DNA from: Pseudomonas syringae KCTC 12500
GTDB lineage: Bacteria; Pseudomonadota; Gammaproteobacteria; Pseudomonadales; Pseudomonadaceae
Assembly: GCF_000507185.2 (NCBI RefSeq)
Contig: NZ_AYTM02000002.1
Span: forward strand, 1,759,501-1,823,500
Direction of reading: 5' to 3'
Length of the DNA stretch: 64,000 bases
The translations under genes and the position numbers were made by a program. Under the pieces are notes generated by a model that saw only the letters and a program-made list of their open reading frames with translations, was not told the origin of the DNA and ran no database searches. Shown piece after piece: positions 42,215 through 51,688 of the stretch. Every line of letters begins with the position of its first letter. Position 1 is the stretch's first letter.

Positions 42215-43273
42215 ATGCGACTCGATCAGATGCCTTACCACTCTGCGCCCACCCTGGCGGTACTACCATTCCGCCGATTCCACATCGGCTGGGTATGGCA
42301 CCTGCGCGCCTTGAAACTCTTCCCCGACTCGCAGCTAGCGTGGAAGCGATACTTTTTTGATAACGGGAGCGGACATGCCCGAGGAGCGGTGTTCACAACC
42401 TATGCCGAGGCCATGAGCGCTGCTGATGAGTTCAACCAAGGCATTCATGACCGCGTGAGCAAGGCCGTAAAAGACCCACAGCTCCAAACCTCCACCATCC
42501 TGAAAGTTGAGAAAGCCCTGACAGCTGGGCGCCGAATTCGAGATGAGGAAGAGCTGATGGAGCGCGAGGTCATAAAGCGAAATGCCCAGCTACCTCGCCC
42601 GGCCAGTCAAGACCTTGAACTTCCCAAAGGCATCGAGCGCCTACGTGAGCCATTATCAAAGCAACTCGACGTCGCTCCATACCTTCACCTCGCAGCTTTT
42701 CCAGAATTCAAAGCCTGCCTGCACCGTACTGGGGAACTGAAATGGGAATACCTTGGGGCTTTGAACACAAAGCTGTCGCAGGCATGCTTTCGTGAGTCGA
42801 TTGCCAGGGGCTACGGTTATTCGGGATTCGATCATTGGGGCCAAACAAAAGCACTGATTCGCGAACGATTGCTTCCTCGGGCAAATAAGCTGCTTCAGCT
42901 GGCCAGCGTCAGACAATTACTGGCCGAGGCGAGGAGCCGAGGACAAAGCGTGCTTGTGATTGGAGGCTTCGTCTTCTGGTATGAAGAGGATGGCGGGCCT
43001 CAATGGGTTGTGAAGAGCACGGGTGGCGAATCCATTGGCGGCGAAGGCACTACCCTTTGGCATGAAGGCACCATTCTGTCGAAAAACCATGGCCGCATCG
43101 TAGTGCTTCCGTACGTTAAGGAAAACGGCGAGCACGTCCAGGGCCACACGAAGAACTCAGCACACGACGGAAAGGCGCTGCCACGCCACCCCGACCAATA
43201 CGTCACCCTTCCTTTCGAGATCCTGGACGGCGATCTCATGATCGGTTTATTTGGCGAGTTGCACTACGAGTAA
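42215..43273 (+). CDS. Hypothetical protein, 352 residues
   Basis: A strong ribosome-binding site (AAGGAGG, 5 bases before the ATG) and good coding character make this a real gene. The product is soluble, with no signal or membrane segment. A conserved-looking N-terminal part (FHIGWVWHLRALKLFP) is followed by a charged helical middle and a beta-rich C-terminal part (TLWHEGTILSKNHGRIVVLPYV). I do not recognise a domain. It is the first cargo gene after the recombination operon and stands alone, with 180 bases before it and 270 after it. Its GC content is nearer the core genome than the recombination genes. Confidence 0.75.
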   Translation: MRLDQMPYHSAPTLAVLPFRRFHIGWVWHLRALKLFPDSQLAWKRYFFDNGSGHARGAVFTTYAEAMSAADEFNQGIHDRVSKAVKDPQLQTSTILKVEKALTAGRRIRDEEELMEREVIKRNAQLPRPASQDLELPKGIERLREPLSKQLDVAPYLHLAAFPEFKACLHRTGELKWEYLGALNTKLSQACFRESIARGYGYSGFDHWGQTKALIRERLLPRANKLLQLASVRQLLAEARSRGQSVLVIGGFVFWYEEDGGPQWVVKSTGGESIGGEGTTLWHEGTILSKNHGRIVVLPYVKENGEHVQGHTKNSAHDGKALPRHPDQYVTLPFEILDGDLMIGLFGELHYE

Positions 43274-43542
43274 CGTGCGGAGCAAACACCAGGGTACACG
43301 CGGGGCACGCTTTGATCGCCCGAAAAAATACCACCAAAGCGACTGGCCCTAAGATATTGAAGTGCTATCGTTCAGGCTCCCACCCGCCGCTTCGCCAGGA
43401 GCATGGGCAAGGCCCGGTATCCGTGCAATGTCCCCTGATATGTCCGACATGTCGCGGTTCGCATTGGATGCCGGGCTAAAGTGCGCTGTGTACCCGGCAG
43501 TACGGTCTAGTTGTCCATTACACATCATGCAAGGAGTGCAAT

Positions 43543-44610
43543 ATGCAGTACGTGGCTTGTTTACGAGTTGGTCAGAATGACGTTAAAGCCCTGATAAATC
43601 TGGAAGCCCCAAGGCGGGACGTCGTAGCGCCTTTATTAGATATGCGATGTGATGACGATAGGCACCTACAAACTTTCTTGGCAAATTGGACTGAACACCC
43701 ATTTTTCCTAGACGTTTCACGGGTAGCCAAGGATGTTGCCGAGCTTTTCATCACTAATAATGATTTGCATAACTCCGATGGCGCGTTTCAAAATAAACGG
43801 CAGTTTTTTGCAGATGTAGCAGCCATCAACCAAAACCTGATTCCTGTCATATCTTGGGTTGATGATGACCCGCAGCGAGCGGTAATTCAAAGTGCACTTG
43901 CTCTCCAAGGCACCTTTCAGAATATTGCCATCAGAGTTACTTGCCCAGAAAAACCCACCGCCACATCTTGGAACAGACTATTGTCCATCTTGGACGCCCT
44001 TGAAAGCCCCGAGACCGCTACGGTGATTTTAGACTTCGGTGCAACCAGCCCAGCCAATACTGCATCAGGATCAGATTTCAATTTATCGCTGAGGCACCTC
44101 AACACCTATCGGATCAGGAATTTGGTTCTGGCGAGCACTTCGTTCCCTATCGATAAACCGGCATCAAACACCTCTCGCTCCTCAGCTTGTTACGATGTAG
44201 CGTGGCAATCAAGGGTTGATACCAGTGGCATAGAGTCAAATATAATCTATGGCGATTATGCGGCAACAAACCCTACCGCCCCGATGGAATATATTCGAGG
44301 CATGCCCGTACTTCCATTTGCCTGCTATTACACACCAACGGAGTGGTGGCAACGGCGCAAAGGCTCTGACAAGGAATTTGTGAGATACGTGGAAATTGCT
44401 CAGGAAATCAGAACTCTACCGGGTTATCACGGCGACGATTTCTGCTGGGCTACTCGTGAATATTCCAGGATCGTCGCCACATCTACCAATTACGGTAACA
44501 ACGGCACTTGGAACGGGTACAGGATCAACCAGCATATCTGCGCGATGATTCAGTCCATCGAAGATGCTGATAATGATTTTGATGACCTTGATCCCGATGA
44601 CCTGCTCTAA
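43543..44610 (+). CDS. Beta family protein (T4 beta-like)
   Basis: The product is 355 residues. The opening (MQYVACLRVGQNDVKALINLEA...VVAPLLDMR) matches the TIM-barrel-like beta family, in which a call to measure or respond to tens of residues of repeats begins Y-x-P-hxxxxxGE-x-xAL...IxPLhEI. The family takes its name from a T4-phage-linked protein and is often found next to sce7726-type genes in mobile DNA. Its function is unknown, with a defence or counter-defence role suspected. The ribosome-binding site is AAGGAG, 6 bases before the ATG. It converges on the sce7726-like gene with a 4-base overlap. Confidence 0.72.
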   Translation: MQYVACLRVGQNDVKALINLEAPRRDVVAPLLDMRCDDDRHLQTFLANWTEHPFFLDVSRVAKDVAELFITNNDLHNSDGAFQNKRQFFADVAAINQNLIPVISWVDDDPQRAVIQSALALQGTFQNIAIRVTCPEKPTATSWNRLLSILDALESPETATVILDFGATSPANTASGSDFNLSLRHLNTYRIRNLVLASTSFPIDKPASNTSRSSACYDVAWQSRVDTSGIESNIIYGDYAATNPTAPMEYIRGMPVLPFACYYTPTEWWQRRKGSDKEFVRYVEIAQEIRTLPGYHGDDFCWATREYSRIVATSTNYGNNGTWNGYRINQHICAMIQSIEDADNDFDDLDPDDLL

Positions 44611-45152
44611 CGGTACCGTTGTTTCAAGCACGCTAATACGTGTGATCTGATCTCGCCTATAGGAAGGGCGTCGCTAAGCTGGCGGCGAACTTCCTTTATA
44701 AGGTCACGACTCTTCGTTGGCACGCCATGCTTGCTGGCAAGTGCATCCAATTCATTACGCCACAGAAAGCCCGTAAGGTGAAACTTGTCTTGAAACTTGT
44801 TGGGCTTGGCTTTTCGGATCATCGCCATGCCCGAGTAATCATCAACGACGAGCACGCCAACATGGGGAAGGCAAGATTCCAGTGCTTTTACAAGGTGCTT
44901 GGAGTGGCAGCACAGCCAAACCTCGTCAAAGCACGCCATGTAGGCCTCTTGCTGGCCCTCCCAACGTGCCAGGGTGTCTGCGTGGGATTTGATTTCGAAA
45001 GCGGTGAGCTTTCCATTTGCATGAACCAGATCAGCGCGTCTTGCCTTATCGATGAAGCATAGCTCCTCTATGAAGACGTCAGTTTCCTCATGGGGCATCG
45101 CTTTCGCGACCCATTGCTTGAGAATTGGGCGGATTTCGTTCGGATTCAACAT
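44607..45152 (-). CDS. sce7726 family protein (putative nuclease-like)
   Basis: The product is 181 residues. The segment VFIEELCFIDKARRADLVHANGKLTAFEIKS has the E...D-x(n)-ExK pattern of PD-(D/E)XK nucleases and is the hallmark of the sce7726 family. The ATG was chosen; a TTG seven codons upstream is also open. There is no ribosome-binding site, but TATAAT lies at 45,158-45,163, only five bases before the ATG, so the mRNA could be leaderless. It converges with the beta-family gene. The pairing of these two families is known; the convergent layout is less usual. Confidence 0.72.
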   Translation of the reverse strand: MLNPNEIRPILKQWVAKAMPHEETDVFIEELCFIDKARRADLVHANGKLTAFEIKSHADTLARWEGQQEAYMACFDEVWLCCHSKHLVKALESCLPHVGVLVVDDYSGMAMIRKAKPNKFQDKFHLTGFLWRNELDALASKHGVPTKSRDLIKEVRRQLSDALPIGEIRSHVLACLKQRYR

Positions 45153-45367
45153 GCGCGGATTATAGACAGACAACTGAGGCTTCTCACGCTAAAAAAGCAG
45201 CCGACTGTCGATCAGGAGCGAGCCATCAACTGCTGGGGGTTGCCTCACATTATCGAGTGTTTATCGAGTGTTTATCGAGGATGATTCACCCATGCTGTGA
45301 GCCCATGGGTATGTTTGGGCCTACGCTACCAGCCAGTTTTCGGATTTGGCAGCAGCGGTTTACGACT

Positions 45368-46474
45368 TCAGACTACACCCGTGAGATAGATTTGCACTCG
45401 CTTGACTACATCTCGGGCGGTGCGGGTTACTCCGATCAATGTGGCCGATGCGAGCCCTGTCCAATCCCCGTAACCCACCAGCCAAAGATTGGGTAAATCA
45501 ACACTTCGGTTTTCGTCTACGGCTACTTTGCCGTCATGATCGACGATACCTAGGTTGCTCAGGTGGTCGAGCGCTGGAGAAAATCCGGTGCACCAGATCA
45601 CGGCATCAACCTTCGTCTCAGCTCCCGACGGCCATACGACACCTGATGAAGTGAAATGCGTGAATGGCCGTACTGCGCTCAGGACACCGCGTTCACGAGC
45701 CTCTAATACCGGTGGCACCATGACGATGTCGCCCAGCCCTCCCACGGACTGCTGGGGCTCCACCCCCTCTTGCTGCGCCTTCAGCCGAGCGGTGGCTCGC
45801 TCGAACAAGACACGGCCATCGACGTCATCTGGAAGAAACTTCGGTGCCTCGTTAGTCACCCAGGTGGCCTGACCAACTTTTGAAACCTCAGCGTAAATCT
45901 GGGCACCCGAGTTGCCACCGCCGACGACAAGAACCTTCTTCCCCTCGAACTCACTCGGCCCCACGTATTGGGCGGAATGGATCTGCTGCCCCTTGAACAC
46001 TTCTTGCCCCGGGTAGGTTGGAATAAACGGGCAGCCCCAAGTGCCCGTTGCGCTGATGACTACCCTGGCATCCCAGCAGCCATCCTCGGAGACAACGCGC
46101 AGTCCGCCTTCGATTTTTTCGACATGGCTTACCCGCGTGGAGCGGACGATGGGAAAGTCATAGCGACGCTCGTACTGGGTGAGATAGTCGACGACATCGT
46201 CACGATGAGGCGTTTCTTCCGATACAGCAGGCATCGGCCAGCCCGCAATTGAACTCCATGCAGACGGAGAAAAGAGACGGAGCGAATCCCATCCATGTCG
46301 CCATGCCCCTCCAGGTGCAGCCTCGGCATCGAGTAACACGTAGGAAAGACCTGAGCGCTTGAGAAAGTAGGCGGCGGTCAGCGCAGACTGGCCACCACCG
46401 ATGACCACAACATCAAGTATTGGGTTTTGATTCACCAGCATCCCTCCAGGCCCATCTGCTTCGTATCGGTTCAA
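45368..46474 (-). CDS. arsO: Flavin-dependent monooxygenase ArsO
   Basis: The product is 368 residues. The FAD-binding site is [17 protein letters not shown] near the N-terminus and the NADPH-binding site is [14 protein letters not shown] (about 185). An [11 protein letters not shown] segment resembles the FMO-type signature. ArsO is a monooxygenase-like protein encoded in many Pseudomonas ars operons; its reaction is not firmly known. It is the last gene of the operon. The first usable start is a TTG overlapping the arsC stop; an ATG 11 codons in is the alternative. Confidence 0.85.
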   Translation of the reverse strand: MNRYEADGPGGMLVNQNPILDVVVIGGGQSALTAAYFLKRSGLSYVLLDAEAAPGGAWRHGWDSLRLFSPSAWSSIAGWPMPAVSEETPHRDDVVDYLTQYERRYDFPIVRSTRVSHVEKIEGGLRVVSEDGCWDARVVISATGTWGCPFIPTYPGQEVFKGQQIHSAQYVGPSEFEGKKVLVVGGGNSGAQIYAEVSKVGQATWVTNEAPKFLPDDVDGRVLFERATARLKAQQEGVEPQQSVGGLGDIVMVPPVLEARERGVLSAVRPFTHFTSSGVVWPSGAETKVDAVIWCTGFSPALDHLSNLGIVDHDGKVAVDENRSVDLPNLWLVGYGDWTGLASATLIGVTRTARDVVKRVQIYLTGVV

Positions 46475-46893
46475 ATCCTGTGGCCATTCTCATCAATGAC
46501 GACTTGCCCGTCTTCTTTGACAAAACTGCCGCGTTGCGCTTGAGGAAGAAGATCAAGAACGGCCTCTGACGGACGACACAAGCGTGTGCCCAGTGGCGTC
46601 ACGACAATGGGTCGATTGATCAGAATAGGGTGAGCCATCATGGCATTGATGAGCTGTTCGTCCGTCAGAGATGCATCGCCCAGTCCCAACTCTTCGTGTG
46701 GAGTGCCTTTGATACGCAAGAGGGCTCGCACCTCAATTCCCATATCCTTAATCAGCCTGATAAGCGTGGCGCGATCAGGTGGAGTCTGCAGATACTCGAT
46801 GACTGTCGGCTCTTCTCCGCTATTACGGATCAACTCCAAAGTGTTGCGAGAGGTGCCACAGTTGGGGTTATGGTAGATCGTGATCTGGCTCAT
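46471..46893 (-). CDS. arsC: Glutaredoxin-dependent arsenate reductase ArsC
   Basis: The product is 140 residues of the ArsC/Spx thioredoxin fold. The catalytic Cys is in [13 protein letters not shown] (about residue 12) and the Arg-rich active site is completed by later Arg residues ([17 protein letters not shown]). It reduces As(V) to As(III) with glutathione and glutaredoxin. It differs in fold from the two low-molecular-weight-type reductases in the same operon. It lies 20 bases after arsH and overlaps arsO. Confidence 0.93.
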   Translation of the reverse strand: MSQITIYHNPNCGTSRNTLELIRNSGEEPTVIEYLQTPPDRATLIRLIKDMGIEVRALLRIKGTPHEELGLGDASLTDEQLINAMMAHPILINRPIVVTPLGTRLCRPSEAVLDLLPQAQRGSFVKEDGQVVIDENGHRI

Positions 46894-46913
46894 ACAGGTT
46901 CCTCACGCTGGCG

Positions 46914-47627
46914 TTATATGGAGCGCTGGTTGACGCGCTTGGACAATTCTTCGGCAGACTCTCTACGCTCCGAGTAGCGATCAACCAGGTAGTCCTGGCG
47001 ATCCCGCAGCAGCAGCGTGAACTTCATCAGCTCTTCCATGACGTCCACCAGACGATCGTAGTAGGAGGACGGCTTCATACGGCCTGTCTCATCGAATTCG
47101 GTGAACGCCTTGGCCACTGAAGATTGGTTTGGGATGGTGAACATCCGCATCCACCGACCCAGTACGCGCAGCTGATTGACCACGTTGAACGATTGCGAAC
47201 CGCCACAGACCTGCATCACCGCAAGGGTCTTTCCTTGCGTAGGTCGTACAGCGCCAATCGCCAGCGGAACCCAATCAATCTGGGCTTTGAAAACCGCGCT
47301 CATAGAGCCGTGTCGCTCGGGGGAACACCACACCTGCCCCTCAGACCATTGCATCAGTTCGCGCAACTCCGCGACCTTGGGATGTGTATCGGGAGCATCG
47401 TCCGGCAGCGGAAGACCCGAGGGGTCGAAGATTTTGGTTTCGGCGCCAAACTCCTCCAGCAGGCGTGCTGCTTCCTGAGTCACCAGCCGACTGAAAGAAC
47501 GCTCCCGCGTCGATCCATACAGAAGCAAAATTCGAGGTTTATGGTGCGAGGGTGTACGCGGCTCCAGTTGCTCCAGCGAAGGGATGTCGATTAGTTCGGC
47601 CTGTACGTTCGGCAATGCGTCTTGCAT
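46914..47627 (-). CDS. arsH: Organoarsenical oxidase ArsH
   Basis: The product is 237 residues of the flavodoxin-like fold. The FMN loop is [14 protein letters not shown], and [16 protein letters not shown] is the ArsH family signature. It uses NADPH and FMN to oxidise trivalent organoarsenicals such as methylarsenite to less toxic pentavalent forms. A TAGGAG site precedes the ATG. It lies between the two types of arsenate reductase gene. Confidence 0.94.
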   Translation of the reverse strand: MQDALPNVQAELIDIPSLEQLEPRTPSHHKPRILLLYGSTRERSFSRLVTQEAARLLEEFGAETKIFDPSGLPLPDDAPDTHPKVAELRELMQWSEGQVWCSPERHGSMSAVFKAQIDWVPLAIGAVRPTQGKTLAVMQVCGGSQSFNVVNQLRVLGRWMRMFTIPNQSSVAKAFTEFDETGRMKPSSYYDRLVDVMEELMKFTLLLRDRQDYLVDRYSERRESAEELSKRVNQRSI

Positions 47628-47674
47628 ATAAACTCCTACAGCAGCGCGAAATGGGGCGCCGCCTCGGTTGATCT

Positions 47675-48145
47675 TTAAAGCGAACCGATCCGGTTCAGTT
47701 CAGCTTTCAGCTGGTCACCGCTCATCGTCTTCAGCGGAAGCTCAAGAAAGGCCGTAACGCGTTCACGAATTTTGGCGAGGGTGGCCTCAAACGTTTCGGT
47801 AATCTCGGCTTCCGACCCAGTGGCTTCGGACGGATCGGCTAAGCCCCAGTGCGCTTTCAAAGCTGGCCCGAAAAAGATGGGACAAGCTTCACCCGCAGCC
47901 CGATCACAAACGGTGATCACGATATCTGGAGGCGAGTCCTCAAAAGCATCCGACGCCTTGCTGCTCAGGCCAGCAGTGGAAATGCCCGCTGCTTCCAGCG
48001 TCTGCAGTGCCCGCTGATTCACTCGACCGCTTGGAAAGCTTCCCGAGCTGACCGCTTCTATGCCCTCGGGCGCCAAGTGATTGAACAGCGCCTCGGACAG
48101 GATGCTGCGGCAGCTGTTATGGGTACACATGAACAGGACTTTCAT
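47675..48145 (-). CDS. arsC: Low-molecular-weight-phosphatase-type arsenate reductase ArsC
   Basis: The product is 156 residues. The CX5R catalytic loop is CTHNSCRS near the N-terminus, and the two later Cys needed for the thiol relay are in [13 protein letters not shown]. This is the thioredoxin-coupled class. A clear AAGGAG site 8 bases before the ATG fixes the start; six extra codons upstream are open but lack one. It follows arsB by 14 bases. Confidence 0.92.
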   Translation of the reverse strand: MKVLFMCTHNSCRSILSEALFNHLAPEGIEAVSSGSFPSGRVNQRALQTLEAAGISTAGLSSKASDAFEDSPPDIVITVCDRAAGEACPIFFGPALKAHWGLADPSEATGSEAEITETFEATLAKIRERVTAFLELPLKTMSGDQLKAELNRIGSL

Positions 48146-48159
48146 CAAAAGACTCCTTT

Positions 48160-49443
48160 TCAAATACTGAGGCGCAGTGCCAAGGCGGATAGAGTGGCGA
48201 TTAGGATCGGCAGGGTCAGCACGATTCCGGTTTTGAAGTAGTAACCCCAGCTGATCTTGATGTCTTTCTTAGCCAGCACGTGCAACCACAACAACGTAGC
48301 CAAGCTACCAATTGGAGTGATTTTCGGGCCCAAGTCGCAGCCAATAATGTTGGCGTACACCATGGCTTGCTGGACGACGCCATCGACTTCGGCGGCATGA
48401 ATCGACAAAGCCCCCACCAGGACGGTCGGCATGTTGTTCATGATGGAAGACAAAAACGCCGTTAGCAGGCCGGTGCCAAGCGAAGCACCCCAGATACCGT
48501 ACCCAGCGAAGACGTTGAGGATCTGTGCGATGTGATCCGTTAGCCCAGCATTCTTGAGCCCGTAGACAACCAAATACATGCCCAAGGAAAAGACCACCAC
48601 TTGCCACGGTGCGCCTTTGAGCACCTTCCCGGTGTCGATAGCATGACCACGGGCAGCGACTACGTAGAGGATGAGCGCACAGACTGCAGCAATGACGCTG
48701 ATCGGAACGCCTAGAGGTTCGATCACGAAGAACCCCACCAGCAACATCACCAGGACTAGCCAGCCCGCAATGAATGTTGGCCGGTGGCGAATTGCTTCAG
48801 AAGGCGCATGCAGTTGGGCAAGATCATAGGTAGCCGGCAACTCCTTTCGGAAGAACCACAGCAGCATTACCAATGTCGCTACAACGCTGACAACGTTCAC
48901 CGGCACCATCACGGAGGCATATTCGGTGAAGCCGATGTTGAAGTAATCGGCAGAAACGATGTTGACCAGGTTGGAGACCACAAACGGCAAGCTCGCAGTA
49001 TCAGCGATGAATCCAGCTGCCATAACGAATGCCAAAGTGGCTGCCGGAGAAAACCGGAGGGCTAATAGCATCGCGATCACGATGGGGGTCAGGATCAGCG
49101 CTGCACCGTCATTGGCAAAAAGCGCTGATACGGCGGCGCCCAGCAATATGATGAATGCGAAGAGCTTTCTGGTGCTCCCTTTCCCCCAGCGAGCGACATG
49201 AAGTGCGGCCCATTCAAAAAAGCCTGCTTCATCCAACAGCAAACTGATGATGATCACCGCGATGAAGGTCGCAGTGGCATTCCAGACAATGTGCCAGACC
49301 TCTGGGATGTCCCCAAGGCTGACGACGCCAGTTAGCAGGGCCAGAACAGCGCCAAGGGTCGCGCTCCATCCGACTCCCAAGCCTCTAGGCTGCCAGATGA
49401 CCAACACGATGGTGATGACAAAAATCAATACGGCGAGAAGCAT
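48160..49443 (-). CDS. arsB: Arsenite efflux transporter ArsB
   Basis: The product is 427 residues, with about 11-12 hydrophobic helices. Characteristic stretches are [31 protein letters not shown] and [14 protein letters not shown]. It expels arsenite and antimonite using the proton gradient. The ATG was chosen over a GTG three codons upstream. It lies 26 bases after arsR. Confidence 0.95.
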   Translation of the reverse strand: MLLAVLIFVITIVLVIWQPRGLGVGWSATLGAVLALLTGVVSLGDIPEVWHIVWNATATFIAVIIISLLLDEAGFFEWAALHVARWGKGSTRKLFAFIILLGAAVSALFANDGAALILTPIVIAMLLALRFSPAATLAFVMAAGFIADTASLPFVVSNLVNIVSADYFNIGFTEYASVMVPVNVVSVVATLVMLLWFFRKELPATYDLAQLHAPSEAIRHRPTFIAGWLVLVMLLVGFFVIEPLGVPISVIAAVCALILYVVAARGHAIDTGKVLKGAPWQVVVFSLGMYLVVYGLKNAGLTDHIAQILNVFAGYGIWGASLGTGLLTAFLSSIMNNMPTVLVGALSIHAAEVDGVVQQAMVYANIIGCDLGPKITPIGSLATLLWLHVLAKKDIKISWGYYFKTGIVLTLPILIATLSALALRLSI

Positions 49444-49469
49444 ATCAAGCACTCATAAAGGGGCGTGGA

Positions 49470-49826
49470 TCAGTCGCACACCGCTTGTTTGACAGGGCGA
49501 CCATCCATGTCACACAGGCGGATTGTCTCGTCGTGAAGCCACTGTTGGTTCGCATCGACGACGCCTTTCAGCAGAGCGGTCACCCATTCCGGCAGGTCTT
49601 GACGCAGTCGGTAGTAAACCCACTGTCCCTGGCGGCGATCCATCAGCAGACCCGCCGAGCGAAGCAGTGCGAGATGACGGGACACTTTGGGTTGGCTCTG
49701 GTCAAGGGCGGCGGTCAGTTCGCAGACGCAAAGCTCACCCTCTCTCACGATCAGCAACGTGATTTTGGTGCGAGTGTCATCAGCCAGGCATTTGAACAAC
49801 GCGGTAGGAGTCATGGGGTCAGTCAT
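49470..49826 (-). CDS. arsR: Arsenite-responsive repressor ArsR
   Basis: The product is 118 residues of the winged-helix ArsR/SmtB fold. The As(III)-binding ELCVCELTAAL has the two classical Cys at the start of the DNA-binding helix, and SQPKVSRHLALLR is the recognition helix. It represses the operon until arsenite binds. Its ATG overlaps the stop of the first gene (ATGA), so repressor and first reductase are co-translated. Confidence 0.95.
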   Translation of the reverse strand: MTDPMTPTALFKCLADDTRTKITLLIVREGELCVCELTAALDQSQPKVSRHLALLRSAGLLMDRRQGQWVYYRLRQDLPEWVTALLKGVVDANQQWLHDETIRLCDMDGRPVKQAVCD

Positions 49827-50245
49827 ACATCCTCCAGATGCTTTGTCTTCACCAACACAAAAAGTTTGATGCGTTCATGGATATCTTGAAGGGTGTGCCG
49901 AAATGCGCCGGGATCATTGCTCGTGACTGGGTCGGGGAAATCCCAGGCGATGACCTCACCAGCATTAGGCATCGCCTGGCATTCTTGGGCGGACTTATGA
50001 CACAGCGTAATGACGTAATCGAACCGCTCTCCCTGGAACTCGTCGATGGACTTGCTCCGTAGTCCGGACGCGTCCACCCCGAAGTTTTCAAGCGCGGCGA
50101 CAGTTCGCGGATCAACACTGGACGGCTGGGAACCCGCGCTGTACGCAGCAAAACGCGCATCGGTATGACGTAACAGGGCCTCCGCGAGCTGGGAACGAGC
50201 AGAGTTGGCAACGCAGACGAAAAGGACTTTGCTTGGTTGAGTCAT
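49823..50245 (-). CDS. Low-molecular-weight-phosphatase-type arsenate reductase (operon leader gene)
   Basis: The product is 140 residues. The CX5R loop is VCVANSARSQLAEAL and the later Cys pair is in TLCHKSAQECQAM, so it also looks like a thioredoxin-type reductase. It is only a distant relative of the second such protein in the operon. It is the first gene, directly behind the operator. In similar operons a gene of this kind sits next to arsR. Its specific role compared with the other two reductases is not clear. Confidence 0.85.
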   Translation of the reverse strand: MTQPSKVLFVCVANSARSQLAEALLRHTDARFAAYSAGSQPSSVDPRTVAALENFGVDASGLRSKSIDEFQGERFDYVITLCHKSAQECQAMPNAGEVIAWDFPDPVTSNDPGAFRHTLQDIHERIKLFVLVKTKHLEDV

Positions 50246-50271
50246 GGCAGCCACCACACATGCGGAAAACC

Positions 50272-50295
50272 GAATATACGCATTATCATATATTC
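50272..50295. promoter_or_regulatory. ArsR-like operator upstream of the ars operon
   Basis: A perfect 7-bp inverted repeat GAATATA-N10-TATATTC lies 27 bases before the ATG of the first ars gene. AT-rich interrupted palindromes of this size are typical of ArsR sites, and TATGATAAT within it could be the -10 box on the minus strand. Confidence 0.65.
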
Positions 50296-50351
50296 AGTAA
50301 AGCATATGTTTCCGATGATGCTATTTCCCTGTGTAGTGGAACGCTTTGCAC

Positions 50352-51557
50352 TCAGACCGTCGGATGACTTTTTGCCGGCAGGCGAAAGCTGATTACCAAG
50401 CAAACCATCAACAAGCAGCAAAGCACGCTCAACAGCAGTGCCGGGCCGAACATGTCCAACACTAAGGCGGCTAGGATAGGGCCGCATGCCTGAGCAACCA
50501 AAACCGGTCGGGCAAGTAATCCCATTCGTGAGCCGTACCCCTGAGCTCCAAACAAGGCCAGCGGCAGTGTGCCGCGAGCAATGGTGAGAATGCCGTTACC
50601 TGCTCCATACAGGGCAATTGCAACGAACGAGAGCCACGGTCTTCCCGAGATCAGCAAGCCAAGCCCGAACAGACAAAGCAGCACGCCCACACGTGCCGAC
50701 CACGTGGGATGCAGGTTTCTGCCGACTGAAAACTCTGCGATCCGCGCTGCGACTTGGGCGGGGCCGATCACCATCCCGATCGCCAGCGCCACGGCGGTCA
50801 TGATCCCCAATTGCTTAAGGGTGTCCAGAAGATGCACCGAGACGCTCGATACGACCAGCGCGAGGAGGGTCAGCATCATGCCGATGAGCAGAAACAGAGC
50901 GCTGGACTGTCTTGGGGTACGCGTCGTCATGTCGTCGTTTCTGAGGACTACAGGCCTTAGAGGTTGCCTTGCGCTACCGGGGATCATCAGAGCATGGACA
51001 GGTAATCCGACAAGCAGGTGGGCGGCGGCAATGCAAAGGCAGGTTCCTCGCCAGCCGAGCCACTCCTCCATGGCGGCCATTGCGGGCCAGCCCAGCGTAC
51101 TGGCGAACCCACCCAGCAGGGTTAACCCTGTGATCGATGTTCGAGCCCCTTCGCCGAGAAGCCTACCCAGGGTTGAAAAGGCTGCATCGTAAAGCCCTGC
51201 CGCCATAGCGATGCCAATCAAACTCCACGCGAAATAATACGTCGCTAGGTTTTCGGAGAGCCCCATGGTGGCAATGCCCCCAGCGAGAAGAAATGAGCTG
51301 AGCGCCATCACCACACGGCCCCCGTGTCGGTCGATGTGCCGCCCTACGGTGGGGGATGTTGCTCCCGCGACCAACATCCCCCACGACAGACCGCCAACGA
51401 CACTGGTGATTGACCAGCCCGTATCCCTCGCAATCGGGGCGGCGAGAACCGCAGGCAGATAGTAGGTAGAGCCCCACGCAAGGATCTGGATGATGCCCAT
51501 GGCCCAGACGAGCCTGGTTCGGTTGACCACAGGGTGTAACGCCTCGGGAAAACTCAC
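50352..51557 (-). CDS. MFS transporter
   Basis: The product is about 401 residues with 12 predicted hydrophobic segments. The first is near IIQILAWGSTYYLPAVLA, and a loop 2-3 motif reads GRHIDRHGGRVV (typical MFS G-x-x-x-D-R-x-G-R-R). It is divergent from a MarR regulator and shares a promoter region with an apparent MarR operator, so it is likely to export the compound that the regulator senses, plausibly an organoarsenical or phosphinothricin-like antibiotic given the ArsN1 gene. The start is uncertain: GTG at 51,557 was chosen, with TTG at 51,620 and ATG at 51,500 as alternatives. Confidence 0.8.
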   Translation of the reverse strand: MSFPEALHPVVNRTRLVWAMGIIQILAWGSTYYLPAVLAAPIARDTGWSITSVVGGLSWGMLVAGATSPTVGRHIDRHGGRVVMALSSFLLAGGIATMGLSENLATYYFAWSLIGIAMAAGLYDAAFSTLGRLLGEGARTSITGLTLLGGFASTLGWPAMAAMEEWLGWRGTCLCIAAAHLLVGLPVHALMIPGSARQPLRPVVLRNDDMTTRTPRQSSALFLLIGMMLTLLALVVSSVSVHLLDTLKQLGIMTAVALAIGMVIGPAQVAARIAEFSVGRNLHPTWSARVGVLLCLFGLGLLISGRPWLSFVAIALYGAGNGILTIARGTLPLALFGAQGYGSRMGLLARPVLVAQACGPILAALVLDMFGPALLLSVLCCLLMVCLVISFRLPAKSHPTV

Positions 51558-51658
51558 TAGCTGAACTCGTTTTAGTTGGTTAGGAGCAAACTGGCGCGAT
51601 GGGTTTCTGCCGTCAGCCAATGGAGCTTCGTTGACGGTTCAGCACTCCCGAGATTATT

Positions 51659-51673
51659 GTTGCATGTAACAAC
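51659..51673. promoter_or_regulatory. Candidate MarR operator, site 1
   Basis: On the minus strand it reads GTTGTTACATGCAAC, an inverted repeat with GTTG/CAAC ends. It lies between the divergent MFS and marR genes. A near copy stands before the ArsN1 gene. Confidence 0.55.
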
Positions 51674-51688
51674 AAATTTGTGACGATT

